A stretch of DNA of 64,000 nt from Heliocidaris tuberculata (GCA_025618425.1 CM046833.1:33974247-34038246); one strand, 5' to 3'; shown: positions 35,335 to 46,889, counted from the stretch's first letter. The notes: generated by a model not told the origin, from the letters alone. Made by a program: numbers and translations.

Positions 35335-36459
35335 TCATAAATACTGGAAGATTTCATTAGCATGATTAGGGTGTTGTATTTTACAGTTGTTAGCACAACT
35401 AAGTTTGGCTGAGTTTGGACAAAACCATTATTTGATTAAGAACCAGTCATTACATGACACTGTGTAAACCTTTGTGCATAATTACCCTTTTCCAGTTTAC
35501 ACATGTATGTAAGATAATAAGATATGGCTCTCTATGCTTTGCGTAAAATGTGATGATTTTGGTCATGTGATAATAATGTGAATGAAATTCTCTTTTTTGC
35601 AGAACCTTTATTCCCAGTTTAACCCAAGTCCCCATTTACAGCTACTATTTGCCATTTATAAAAGTCTTCTCAATTGGTCAAATTGTGCATAAATCTGTTG
35701 ATTTTATTCTTGTCTGTTAAAAAAATTGGTTGGAACCCTTTGCTGTTATTGACAAATCCCCAACATCTGTAAGAATCATTTCAGTCAGCATGCATTTGGT
35801 GTTTGGTATTATGCTTTAAACTCTGTCGAAGTTAAAGAATAAAGACCGATTGTATAATTAATTCAATTTATATTAAAAGTCGTGACATGGTTTATGTAAT
35901 CAGTTATTTCTTAGAATATTGTAATGTATTCTATTAAAAAAGATATCAGTTATTGCAATATACTTCTAGACTTGGTTTCTTCTTTGTTCCTTGTTTGTAC
36001 CTTTCAAGAATGAATGAGTTATATATGACACTAAACATACACATACCAACCTTCTAAAAGATGACACATTTTATGTATATGCAATTTCTTATAGAATCAA
36101 CAGAAACCAAAAAAAGAAAGAATTAGTTGCACTTATAATATTTTCTGTAAACTTTGCACATGTGTATCTGCAAATTGAATGTCGCCTTGGAAAGGTTACT
36201 GATAAAATATGAATCATGCTGATAACACCGGCAAATAGAACTATATCTATATGTATTTGATTAATGATTAATATCAAGCATACAAGAAGTGGTACTGTGA
36301 AAACAGACTGAACTGATGCTCGTTATTTTTGTCCAGTATGCTTGGATTTCCCCCTTTTTTATTGTTGCTTGTTTATATGCTTTCAGTGTGAATGAATAGG
36401 ATTGATGGTTATAAATCAATGAATAATATGTGAAGAATTATCAGTTACCTAATTATCTC
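35335..36459. other. Unassigned sequence with a duplicated segment
   Basis: About 35880-36250 resembles 38630-39300 in order: TCGTGACATGGTTTATGTAA, TCCTTGTTTGTACCTTTCAA and AAAGAATTAGTTGCAC each have counterparts there. No exon is recognised. Confidence 0.5.
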
Positions 36460-36880
36460 GGAACCTCGATGGCCAAATGTGGATATTCTTTCTCCTCGCT
36501 GCCCGAATATAAAGGGGGACGCCTTTTGCACGAATATCAACTTTTAAAATCCTCCGGGGGGGGGGGGGGCGCAGCCTATTGCCGAAGGGGGACGTCTTTT
36601 ACTCGAATATTAACTTTCTAGTGTTTTTGAGAGCGAAAGAAGCGAGCAAGGAAAAAAAATGGCCAGTTTTTCGTTCTGTTTCTTACCTTCCCTTTTCCTA
36701 TCCTCCTTTTCTTGTTTTTGTTTTCCTTCCTTTTCCTTTTTTCTTTTTTTTTTTTTCTCCTTTCTCTTTTCTCCTTTTTTCCCTTCCTCTTCCCTCCCCC
36801 TTTTTTGCCGACAGCAATTGTGTGTGTGTGTGTGTGTGTGTGGGGGGGGTGACACCCCACCCCCTCTTGTGACGCCCCTG
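36460..36880. mobile_element. Partial copy of the CCCGAATAT hAT-like element
   Basis: It shares CTCGCTGCCCGAATATAA, GACGCCTTTTGCACGAATAT and the long C/T-rich stretch with the complete element at 42758-43815, and ends CTTGTGACGCCCCTG at 36880, matching the right-end pattern. A (TG)n microsatellite and a poly-G lie near 36820-36850. The left terminus is missing or truncated. Confidence 0.75.
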
Positions 36881-37575
36881 TACCTACAATCCTATAGTTT
36901 GGGTGATCCTTTTGATCACACTAGTTTCCTTCACCTTTCTTGGTCAGAAATTGCATTCGAAGTTAGCTTGCCTGGAATGCCTGATATAATTCAAGGTTGT
37001 CAAAAACTTTAACTTTGTGTTATGATCACCCAAACAAAATGGTATTTGTTTTAAAAAATGCACATGGCAGCCCAAGGCCTGAATTACATGGAATGTACAG
37101 AGTATAGCATAAAACAATAATGGTAGAAATCAAATTCAAATTCATTTATTGATTCAAAACCCAAACAAATAGGATCATTCTCAATTTTCAGTTTACAAAG
37201 CATAGCAGGTATACAGATGCATACATTATAGACATACAATAATATGGAGAAAGAGAGGGAGAGAGAGAGAGGGGGGGGGGGGGTAAGGGGTGGGGGTGGG
37301 TGAGGGGGAGGGAGAAGCAGAGACAGAACGAGGGGGAATTGGAAAGGATACATGAAATAGGAAATAATCTAGAGTAGAATGAGATTGATAATTACTGAAA
37401 AGTGAATAAACTGCTTACTGCACATAAGTATTAAAAAAAATTGCTTACTAAATAATTATTTATTATATCGCATGATCCTAAATTACAGAATAATAGAGAA
37501 ATAGTTTAGATAGGCGTAGGTGAAGAATGGGGAAAATAGAATGAGATATAGATTGGGAGGAGGTGACAAAAGGAG

Positions 37576-37614
<39 letters not shown>

Positions 37615-38708
37615 ATGAAGGGAGGAGGGGGGGGGGGGGGGAGGGGGGGATTGGGGCAGATTACAGAGAGAATCCAGGAGCGTACTGTATACGGTATGAA
37701 GGCAGGAAAACATGCAATGTAACATAGATATCAAAATGCACAATTTGTTTATACATAAACATCAGTTGTTCCCCATAAGTTATTCACACATGTATAGGCC
37801 TACCAACCTACTAAAGCAGAACATTTGTATATATGTTTCGATCATGTGAAGAGTAGGGAACAATAAAATAGGATATTAAGGTACATGGTAAAGAATAATT
37901 ATGCACTTTAAACATTCAGCAAGCACGAAAGTGTCTCCATTTCGGGCACGGGGCAAGTAATTTCAAATGTAGACATAGCGATAAAACATGATGTTGATAT
38001 ATATAACAACTGCAAATAAAACTATGTATGATATTTGTTGATGGTGGTTCAAGAACTGTTGAAGATTTTATCGATCATTAAATATTAACTTAAGTGTTAC
38101 AAGTTTTATTTACGTGCTTTGAGATCAGTTGTGAAATAAAAGACGAAAATAATTTCCTTTGAACACGAACTATGTACAAACACAGGTTTTATTGATACTT
38201 GCATCATATGTGCAGTAAAGTGAATACATTACATTCGTTATAAACACGTCCCTTCACTGGATGCACATTGATTCCACATTAGTTTAAGGTGTCTTAAAAA
38301 TGAACAAATTCTAACTGGTAACATATCTAAAAGGACCGAACCATTTTCAATGAAACTTCAGATAAGTAATGTTTTAATAATAGGTCTATATCTTAAATTC
38401 CGTGTGAATTTCACAAGGATATTAGAGAAATACACAAAGTTATAATTGTTTGTGTAAGACCTTTTATTTAAATAATGCAGACCTCATCCGTGTACAATTA
38501 ACGTATATCTGTTTCCTTTTTGGTCATGTTACTGCTTTGGTATTAAGATGCTTTGTCCTTTTTCAGCATTAAAATAATTTTACCTATAAAAGAATAAAAG
38601 GTGTTTTTCTTTCCATTTATATTTAAAGTCGTAACATGGTCCATGTAAATAGTATTTTATAAGGAATACATTTTAAATGTTATCTTGTCACATATCAATA
38701 AAGATATT
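36881..38708. other. Unassigned sequence with GA-rich microsatellites
   Basis: Two GA/poly-G low-complexity tracts, at about 37245-37320 and 37575-37650, interrupt otherwise AT-rich sequence. No exon is recognised. Confidence 0.5.
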
Positions 38709-39007
38709 GGCCGTATTCTTGAAAGGCGCCTAAGTGTGTAGATTTAGGCCACCGAGTTATGTAGAGCCAAATGTCACACTCTTTAAATCCTACAAAATCA
38801 ACACAGTTCTGTGACTAAATACAAATACAAAAACCGACACGATATAATTGATTTCCGATGCTCATCTCATGCCAAAAATGATTTTGTTTCTTTTCTTTGT
38901 TACATAAATATAGCAATTTATGCGGGAATGAAGGATTGACGAATGGCCTTTGATTAATTAGTGGCAGAAGTTAAGCTTAACTTAGGCCACTTTGGAGAAT
39001 ACGGGCC
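38709..39007. mobile_element. Foldback MITE (GGCC-GTATTCT ends)
   Basis: Left end GGCCGTATTCTTGAAAGGCG then CCTAAG is mirrored by CTTAGGCCACTTTGGAGAAT then ACGGGCC at the right. The arms are about 26 bp; the inside is non-coding. A target duplication could not be defined with confidence. Confidence 0.7.
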
Positions 39008-39584
39008 ATTAATTCTTTCAGTATGCGTTCAGTTTTGATTCTTATTTTCATTTTCCTTGTTTGCCTGCTTTCAAGAATTAATGAACAGTACCTTTCAACA
39101 TTTAACATTCATATCAACCGCCCACCTGGAAAAAAACTTTGTGTCAATGCGATTTCAAATCGATTGTACCGAAACCAACAGAAAAAGAATTAGTTGCACC
39201 TATTATATTTTCTGCTATATTTGTATGTACATAGAGATTGTCACCTACAAGGCTTGTATAGACACATTGATAAATATGAATCATGATGATAAAGCCAAGC
39301 TCTATCTGATTAACAGGCTCCTGGGAACGATTCTGTTAATGGGGGTGCTGTTAGCAAAAAGCACCCCAGGCTCCCAGAAGCCTGCTGATTAATTATTAAT
39401 TTTGAATGGAAAACAACCCATATAGAATGTTCATGGTTCATTTACACATGTATTACTCCTGATAAACGAGCAATATATGGGTCTATTAGATACATGCCAT
39501 GCTTTCTTTAATAGACCCTTCCAGTTATGTTTTCCTTCACAATGTTTATAATATATTATTACTTTATCAGTGTAAATTGGTTCT

Positions 39585-39727
39585 AGGAGACCTACCACCC
39601 CCCGGATAACCACTCCTAGGATAACCACTCTTTAGGACAACTACACCCTAGGACAACTACCCCCTAGGGCAACCACCCTCTAGGACGACTACCCCCTGGA
39701 CAATTACCCTCTACGATGATTACCCCT
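39585..39727. repeat. Minisatellite of CTAGGACAACTACCCC, about 17-bp unit, about 8 copies
   Basis: Imperfect copies of CTAGGACAACTACCCC and CTAGGATAACCACTC follow one another. Later copies drift to GGACAATTACCC and GATGATTACCCC. Confidence 0.9.
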
Positions 39728-39843
39728 TGTCAAGATGTCATGTGAAAAATCAGCTGTATGAGAGAAAAAGTGGCGTAGCAACCAATATTCATTGTTACTC
39801 CTTACTGCCTTTTTGTGAAAATAACTGCAGATGTTGCAAAAAC

Positions 39844-39915
39844 TGTCTCCGCCGGGAAATCGAACCCTATCTTGGACCCTTTATACCAAATGCCTTAACC
39901 ACTAAACCATAGACA
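39844..39915 (-). repeat. tRNA-like sequence (SINE head or tRNA pseudogene)
   Basis: On the minus strand: TGTCTATGGTTTAGTGGTTA contains an A box (TGGTTTAGTGG) and GGGTTCGATTTCCC forms a T arm with a B box. The 5' TGTCT pairs with the 3' AGACA. The anticodon arm is imperfect, with no standard seven-base loop, so this is unlikely to be a functional tRNA. It lies about 270 bp upstream of the COPA exon. Confidence 0.6.
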
Positions 39916-40044
39916 AACATCCCTTTCACCCCGTTAGCAGTTAATTAATTGTTTTTCTTTGGGGGACAGGGAAGTTTTGGAATGACATGCAGCAAAAGTC
40001 TTAGTTCGACATGGTACCCGTTCGACATCGACCTAAGACCCTCT

Positions 40045-40119
40045 CGTCTCTCTCTCTCTCTTTCTCTCCCTCTCTCTCTCTCTCCCCCCCCCCCCCCCCC
40101 CCCCCCCCTCTCTCTCTCC
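40045..40119. repeat. (CT)n and poly-C tract in intron
   Basis: CT dinucleotide repeats around a central poly-C run of roughly 25 bases, about 70 bp upstream of the COPA acceptor. Confidence 0.9.
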
Positions 40120-40189
40120 ACCACTGTCTCTACCACATGTCCTCTGTATGGGCTTTATTGCTGATTTCTGTCAATTCTTTCTCTTTCAG

Positions 40190-40332
40190 GGGGGAAGATA
40201 GTTGAGAAGTGCCCTCTGAGTGGAGCCTGCTATCTGCCTCAATTTAAAGGTGAAATCTGTAGAGTGACGCAGGTCACCAAGATCAGCAAGGACACCATCG
40301 GTCTCCGAATCAGCCCTCTACAGTTCCGATAA
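40190..40332 (+). CDS. COPA: Coatomer subunit alpha, C-terminal exon
   Basis: A good polypyrimidine tract and acceptor, TTCTCTTTCAG, precede an exon reading [26 protein letters not shown] and [13 protein letters not shown], then TAA. This is the highly conserved end of the alpha subunit of the COPI vesicle coat, which acts in Golgi-to-ER retrograde transport and binds cargo and other coat subunits in the cytoplasm. The exon begins two bases into a codon (CGG or AGG for Arg), matching the Y-R-G-K junction I expect from the family. The preceding exon, which should end near CAASY-P-YR, is not recognisable in the window, so either the upstream intron is very long or this is itself a duplicated terminal exon. 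The gene converges on gene A, whose stop is at 41697. Confidence 0.82.
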
Positions 40333-41696
40333 TCACCATCATTCCTAGAGGTTGTAAAAGTATCCCAGGTACTACCATGCCATGGGTCAACCAAAATTAG
40401 TCAGTGGGCAAGCACTTTCCTGCTTGGGCATGAAAAGTTTTGTATTATGATATTCAGATACAGCATAGATGAATTTTTGCATTGGCAAGTGGGAAATGGA
40501 TCAATTTCCGTGATGGGCAAATGTTAGATTTAATGTAGCTGCCTTTCCTTTTATGTACAGATTGCTAGAGTGGGTTTACTCTAACAGAAGCTATATCATA
40601 TTTTGTAGCATGTGATTTTCTCTTTGAAATTCAGATATCGTTGGCCAAACGACTTTTTGGTAGCCCTGGTTCATATTGCCTTTATTTACTCATGCGTGAA
40701 GTATGTATCATATGAGTGGCATCAAATGAAAGAAGAGGATCCAAGCTTTACAAATATGTGTCATTTATTAATCATAATTGTGATTAAGATATGACTAAAC
40801 ATCGATAAATCTCGGTTTCGATTTTTTTTCTGGGACGCACTGTATACAAGAAATTAGTTACACAATAGGAAAAAGGCTAAGTAAGGGTGGCCTAATATGC
40901 CAATCCCAAAGAGTTAGCTACAACTTATAACCTAAGATAAATAACAAACATCACCGATAACAGATTAATTCAAACACATTGGCTACAGCATTCGAATACC
41001 ATATGAACACTTCGTATAGTTTGTAAAGAAATGTGAGTTTGACAGATCCTTCATAGGCTATCTGGCGGATACAAATTGTCTTAACATGAAATCAATCTTA
41101 TACTATAAAAACAAGACGTAAACTGATAATGAAATCTTGATTCAACCAAACAACAGTGACTAAAACAAATGAACAACCAAGATAAACGGAGGCAGATATG
41201 TTTGAATAAAAATCACAAGTTGTTGTAAGTGACAAAACATCATTTTAAAACTTTATGCTTTTAGTTCATACACGGTAGTTTCGTATTCTTTACCACTACG
41301 CACTGACTTTCCAAGTCATCACATTATCAACATTTTACTAATGAAGTAATTACAATAAAATGCAATTAACATCACCTTTGATACCAAATATAGAATAGTA
41401 TATACGAAATAGTAACAAAATGCAAACATAACTTTGCCAAGATATCTATGAACTTATAGAAAATGATCAGAGAAAACTTTAAATGATCACAATCAACGTA
41501 TCCAAGTGAAGCTGAAAAACATAATAACATAAGAGATGCATGAAGTCATCCCCCATACAAATTTGTATTTCTCTTGCTCAAATACAAATACAGATCATGG
41601 CGGCTTTGAACATCCTTCAAACTTCAGCGATTGTTGACGATGTCATTATTTTTTTATCCACAGTAACAGTGGTTTTGTTATCAATCCAACTCCGTC
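40333..41696. other. 3' flanks between convergent COPA and gene A
   Basis: Contains the 3' UTR of COPA (plus) and that of gene A (minus). To about 40600 it matches the flank of the COPA pseudo-exon. AATAAA-like words occur but I cannot assign a cleavage site. Confidence 0.5.
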
Positions 41697-41800
41697 TCAT
41701 TTGGCGACTTTTCGATACCACCAAAATATCAAGCAAGTAAGGACAAGGATTAGTGTCCCACTAATCGACACCACTACACCAACTACCATCTTCCAATCCA
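41697..41800 (-). CDS. Gene A last exon: transmembrane segment and short tail
   Basis: After the acceptor TTATTTTGACAG, the phase-1 exon reads DWKMVVGVVVSISGTLIL followed by VLTCLIFWWYRKVAK and TGA. This is a textbook single-pass membrane span of about 23 residues, ended by aromatic residues and a positive stop-transfer signal, with a cytoplasmic tail of only about five residues and no signalling motif. The entering phase matches the microexon at 44256-44279. The product would be a type I membrane protein with its Ig and EGF domains outside the cell. Alternative last exons giving a longer tail are possible but not seen. Confidence 0.8.
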
Positions 41801-42757
41801 CTGTCAAAATAAGAAGAAGAAAAGAAGAGGAAAATACAGATAAACACAATTGAAGTAGAAAATTGGTATTAGTTTTCGCAATCTTGAGTAAAACGAGAAT
41901 ATCTTCTCAACCATGCAATCAACCTCCAATCAATTATATTCTACATTGTTTGGAAACTTTAGAATATCAGGAATCCCGATTTGCCAACGTTATAACTTAC
42001 AATAAAAGTGAGCCTGGCATAAAAAACCTTCTGAAATCATGAGTATACTTACTCTACTAGACTCTTCCTCAAGTGTATACATATATACATGTATCTTTTA
42101 TGCACTCCCTGTTTACTCCAAATGTAGATGATATAAAATTATGACAATTTGAAATATCATAGCTTCCTTCATGGTGCAAAGAAAAAAGACAAAAGCTGTC
42201 TTTCACTGTTAACCCCGAACTGCCCCTTCCACTGGAATTAGTGTTCCTGTCAACATTAACATTTGTATGACTATTCTGAAATCCAGAAGATGGTGAAAAA
42301 CATGCTCTGACTTATTCAAAACTTAAGTTTGGCTCCTTTTAGATTTTTTAAAGAGCAACATTTTGTTAGAGGAATGGAGATAAAAGAGAACACGTGTACT
42401 TATCGAAAGAGGGGCCACTGATACTATGTGAAAAAGGGCCATTATCAAAAGTGAAAAAGAGCATGATGAGAAATGAAAATATGTACTTTTGGAGTAGTGG
42501 GGCACTCTGCCCCTTGGCCGTGCCGCCGCCCAGCCACATCTGACCTGAACAATATTTCTGGCCACATAAATTAAATACATTCTAAATACGGCCTTTTTAT
42601 CAGCATTGGTTCAAAATTGATAAATTTCAATCCATTTCTCACTTTCATTTCTATTCCTCTTACAAAATTTGACTCTTCTAAAGTTCTGAAAGAGCATCCC
42701 TTTCCCTGGCTTGTGGATTTTAGAACGGTTCATACGAAGGGGTACTTTAGATGAAAC
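41801..42757 (-). other. Gene A intron, distal part
   Basis: AT-rich intron. About 42360-42520 is a truncated relative of the minisatellite-filled element at 11754-13263, with GGGCACTCTGCCCC and several AAAGGGCCATTATCA-like units. Confidence 0.6.
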
Positions 42758-43815
42758 CAAGGGCGTCGCTAGAACAATTTGAAGGGGGGGGGGGGGAGAG
42801 GGTGTGTGACACCCAAATATACCGAAAATGCTGCACCCTTATCCCACAAATAATAATGAAATAAAATCACAGATGTAGCGATTTTGATCATGCAGGCACA
42901 TTTTCGCAAAGAGGGGGCTGACACCTTTTGCCCGAATATCAACTTTTCAATTTCTAAATTTTTGCGAGCTAGCGAGCAAATTGAAAAAAAAAACTTGTCG
43001 TAGTGAAAATGTACAGAAATTATATACAGAAGTTACATAATTATCTGGGAACCTCGCTGCCCAAGTATATGGATATTCTGTTCTGGCTTCTCGCTGCCCG
43101 AATGTGAAGTGGTTGTTGCCCGAATATCGGAACTTTGAAAGTCCTCGGGGAGGGGGGGGGGCGCCTTTTGCCCGAATATTAATTTTTTAATTTCCAAATT
43201 TGCCGACAAAACTGCTGCATCCTTATCTCCCCCCCCCCCCACAATAATGATAAAAGAAAATCACAGATGTAGCGATCTTGATCATACAGGCACATTTTCG
43301 CAAGGAGGAGGCTGACGCATTTTTTGCCTGAATATCAGCTTTTCCATTTCTATTTTTAAAAAAATTTTCGTAGTGAAAATGTAATGAAGTTACATACAGA
43401 AGTTACATGAACTAGTATCTGGAAACCTCGCTGCCCAAATATGTGGATAATCTGGCACATCACTTCACTGCCCTAATATGAAGTGGCGGTTGCCCTAATA
43501 TCAGAACTTTGAAAATCCTCGGGGGGGGGGGGGGGCTGCAAACATTTGCCGAAGGGGCACGCCTTTTACCCGAATCTTAACTTTCCCGTGTTTTTGCGAG
43601 CGAGCGAAGCTAGCCAGCAAAAAAAAAGCCAGTTTTGCCTTTCTTTTTCTTTCCTTTCCTTTTCCTTTTCTTCCATTTTTCATTTCCTTCTTTTCTTTAC
43701 GTTTTTGTTTTCATTTCCTTTTCCTTTCCTTTTTTCTTTCCTTTTTCTTCTCCTTTCTCTTTTTCTCCTTTTCTGTTTCCCTTTCACCCCACACCCCCGT
43801 CTAGCGACGCCCCTG
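42758..43815. mobile_element. Complete non-autonomous hAT-like element, perfect 8-bp target duplication
   Basis: Ends are CAAGGGCGTCGCTAG and CTAGCGACGCCCCTG, inverted with one mismatch. Both flanks are GATGAAAC (42750-42757 and 43816-43823). Inside, a block of about 370 bp occurs twice (from about 42995 and 43373), each copy carrying ACCTCGCTGCCCAA, a GAAGTGG motif and TTTTGCCCGAATAT-like words next to a poly-G. The right part is a long C/T-rich stretch. No transposase. It sits in the last intron of gene A and is probably fairly young. Confidence 0.9.
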
Positions 43816-43929
43816 GATGAAACCTTCGTAATATGTAGCTGGAAGAAATGTTCTCTCGATTTGGCTTTTAAAAATATTAATAACTTGCTTTTTGTTTTGT
43901 TTTATTTTATTAATTTTTTGTTTATTTTT

Positions 43930-44060
43930 AATTGTTTTCATATTTTTACATATAGCGCCTTTCCAGCTACATATGAATAGCACATCATCTTCATAAATTC
44001 CTGGTTTGTCGGCAAGTTCGCGGGCGGTTTGACATAATTGGAAAGGTTGTATGCCAAACC
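43930..44060. repeat. LINE/SINE tail-type repeat
   Basis: TTTTACATATAGCGCCTTTCC is followed by a second block containing GTTCGCGGGCGG. It resembles the TATA-GCGC tail repeats elsewhere in the window. Confidence 0.5.
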
Positions 44061-44255
44061 AAAGGCAGTGTAGGCGACATGCCCTTTGTCTGTTTGCCTT
44101 TCTCTCCCTTTTCTCTCCCCTACTCTCTGTTTGTCTTAAATTGGTGCACATAACACACAATGAAATCCTGAACAAAAGAACTAACACAAAACAAAACAAA
44201 ACAAAACATATTTTTTTCTTTGTTTTGTTTTGTTTGCTTTTTTTTTTGTGCATAC

Positions 44256-44279
44256 CTTGATTGAAGTCAGTTTCGGTCT
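44256..44279 (-). CDS. Gene A microexon, 24 bases
   Basis: CTTTACATTGCAG immediately precedes AGACCGAAACTGACTTCAAT then CAAG, followed by GTATGC. Read in phase 1 the exon encodes roughly E-TETDFNQ and leaves one base for the next exon, so it joins the EGF exon (45122) to the membrane exon (41800) in frame. The encoded acidic, polar peptide fits a juxtamembrane stalk. Support is the pair of splice signals plus phase agreement on both sides; such a short match could arise by chance. Confidence 0.55.
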
Positions 44280-44739
44280 CTGCAATGTAAAGAAAGAAAG
44301 AAAAACAAATAGAAAGAGAAGCATATTACCACCTCAAGAAGACAACTAAGATTATCTATTCGTCCATCCAGCTTTGAAAAGTTATCATCTTTATCACATA
44401 ATTTCTTTTTATGGCATGTATGGAAAATTATGATAATAGAGGTGAAGTCTCATTTCTCATTATGAAGTCTCAGTTCTCATTATGTATTTTCATTCGCGGT
44501 CATTTCAGATGAAATATTCCATTCATAGTTGAAAATATCACTTAAAGCACGAGAATCTGAGCGATTATTGTTCATCATTTGTTAGCTCGAACTTCAAGAA
44601 AATAGTAGCTACGCAGAGTCCTTAAAATATTAGATAAACTTGCATAAAGAGACTTTGTGATATTTTGTTAAGTGTAATACGATGATACATACTCAATTTC
44701 AACAAGACAATAACAACCATTTCGCTAGTAGGGACGTCA

Positions 44740-44880
44740 ATCAAAGGGGCGTGGATCAATAGCAGGGGAGGTAAAGCATTAACAGGAATATATCTACCAT
44801 GTCTACAACACAATATAAAATGTTGGTGGTGGTGGGGGGGGGGGGGAACCTCCAGTGCCCCCGGAATCCATGCCCGATAG
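44740..44880. repeat. Short element with inverted GGGCRTGGAT ends and poly-G
   Basis: AAAGGGGCGTGGATCAATAG at the left is mirrored by GGAATCCATGCCCGATAG at the right, with a poly-G and then GTGCCCCC between. A target duplication is not clear. It is probably another short element in the poly-G class. Confidence 0.5.
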
Positions 44881-45121
44881 AACATAACACAATGTGTTAT
44901 TTTCCTGACACGGCTGACTGATTGAAATATTATTGAAATCAAACACAGTTTTTTGTTTTTAATGACAGGAAAACTTGCTAAGCAGGAGGAAATCTTACTG
45001 TGAAAAAAACTCAAAAACTTGTGTTTTCTTAACAGTGTTAGACATTAAAGTTTAAACTGCTAGTTATAACAGAAAATATAATCTAACCATGTCATCACTG
45101 ATATCATTACATAATACTTAC

Positions 45122-45274
45122 CTTCAGCATGTTTAATGCAGTTTCTACCGGGTAAGGTAGGATCAGAGTCGTTAAAACCAGCATTGCAATGGCACGTGTA
45201 GCCATGTTCTGCCAGGTCGATGCAGAACGCATCCGGGCTACAGTCATGCAGATTGTTGGTGCACTCATCCGCAG
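45122..45274 (-). CDS. Gene A exon: EGF-like domain
   Basis: This 153-bp exon of 51 codons lies between the acceptor TTGTATTTCAAG and the donor GAAG|GTAAGT, phase 1 at both ends. It encodes one EGF domain with six cysteines: DECTNNLHDCSPDAFC, then GYTCHCNAGFNDS and RNCIKH. The DEC start and the Asp two residues after the third Cys indicate a calcium-binding type, although the spacing to the conserved Tyr is one residue longer than the usual consensus. Single EGF domains encoded by one symmetric phase-1 exon are typical of shuffled extracellular modules. Confidence 0.85.
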
Positions 45275-45577
45275 CTTGAAATACAAACACAAAAGGAAAA
45301 TTTTATATCTATGTTATGGAAAATAATTGTTTAGTAGCATCTGCAGGATTGTTGTATTGCCATTTGTTGATAAACAAAAAAAGAAAAAGAAAAAAAAAAA
45401 AAAAAAAAAAGAAGTACTCGCAATACTGAGCTGATGTATACCTTCTTTCTGTGAAAGTAGAGTATCAAGCAAATGAGAGGTAAGAAAACTCCTTGCTATT
45501 GTATTTACAAATTTTTAAAAAATCTGAAAAAATACCAGAACGGATCAAAATATCTTCTTTTTTTTCTTAATGAATAA

Positions 45578-45616
<39 letters not shown>

Positions 45617-46801
45617 AGATAGAGAGAAAGAGAGAGAGAGAAAGAGAGATTTAAAAAAAAATGTAGTTATACCCTGACTCATGTTTAATATTAAACACGT
45701 GAGAGGCAAAAAAATTGTTTAGATACCAAGCCAGGGACGTAAGTTCCTATAACTACGGCAGCATGTACTATACAGGTACATGTATACAAAACGTGCAAAG
45801 CCAACTAGGAATGGGTAAGACATTGATAAAGCGTTTCTTACAGATATTTACACTAAAATTCATCGGAAATCACAGATGGAATACCAAATGATCTCTCACC
45901 ATAGGCGCCGGAAGTGGGGGGGGGGGGGGGGGGAATGCATTTTCGCCCCCCCCCCCAAAAGCTCTCTCTCCCCCCCCCCCCCCCCCCCCCCCCCCCCATA
46001 AAAAAACAAACAAAATCAGTAGTAAAGGAGTAAAATTGGAGGGGGAACCAAAAAGAAAATAAACAAAAATAAAACCTGAATTGAATCACATCGCAAATGT
46101 CATTCCATTCAAATAAAAGAAGAGTATACAGGAATTAAATTTCCTAAACATTCCACACGCCCTATTATCAATGGAAATTTGATAATAACGCGATACGCGC
46201 ATATCGTGGGAAAGTACAGGCATACATTTGGACGCGTTCTTCTGTTCGCAGCATGTACGTTTTCTCCAAGATTTTGTGTTATTCAGGTAAGTCTCCTCTT
46301 TTATTTAGAACCACTCTTCACGATGTTATGCCAATTAATGAATCTTTAACTTTTTATTTGCTTATTATTGATAAGAGGTGTATTGATGAAGCATCATTTC
46401 TTTGATATTGGTAAAGGACAACATTAGTATGGGTATTTTCAAACCGCTCTTGTTTATGACATCATAGCTTTCTTGTCATAAAATGCGGGAATTCTTCATG
46501 TTCATGTTGTACTTTTTCAAACAAGACATATGAAAAGTGAAATTAACACAAAGAGAAGGTTCTTTCTCTGTGGTCATCATATGCGCTACCTAAAACACTG
46601 TTTATTATCATTATTACCTTATAATTTTTGTTATTATTAGTATAGTTTTTGTTATTATTATTAGTATTATTATTAGTAGTAGTAGTAGTAGTATTATTAG
46701 TGTTATCATTTTCATCATCAAGAGTAAGCAGAATCACATTCACTTGTGAGAAAAGAAACTTCTTTATATAATCATGATATGCAGCATGTTAGCATTTTAT
46801 A

Positions 46802-46802
<1 letters not shown>
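45275..46802 (-). other. Gene A intron with low-complexity tracts and a poly-G/poly-C element
   Basis: Contains an A-rich tract near 45376-45410, a (GA)n tract at about 45585-45645, and at about 45900-46000 a poly-G run and two poly-C runs beside ATAGGCGCCGGAAGTGG, probably the remains of a poly-G class element. No exon is recognised. Confidence 0.6.
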
Positions 46803-46844
<42 letters not shown>

Positions 46845-46852
46845 TATTATTA

Positions 46853-46889
<37 letters not shown>

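Noticed and set aside
36579..37012. ORFs over the C/T-rich and (TG)n region
   Set aside because: Low-complexity part of a hAT-like element, no domain.
39300..39390. GGGGTGCT/AGCACCCC hairpin as a transcription terminator
   Set aside because: Rho-independent terminators do not apply to nuclear DNA of an animal; the hairpin is short and lies in repeat-derived sequence.
39844..39915. Functional tRNA gene
   Set aside because: The A box, B box and acceptor pairing are present, but the anticodon arm does not form a standard seven-base loop.
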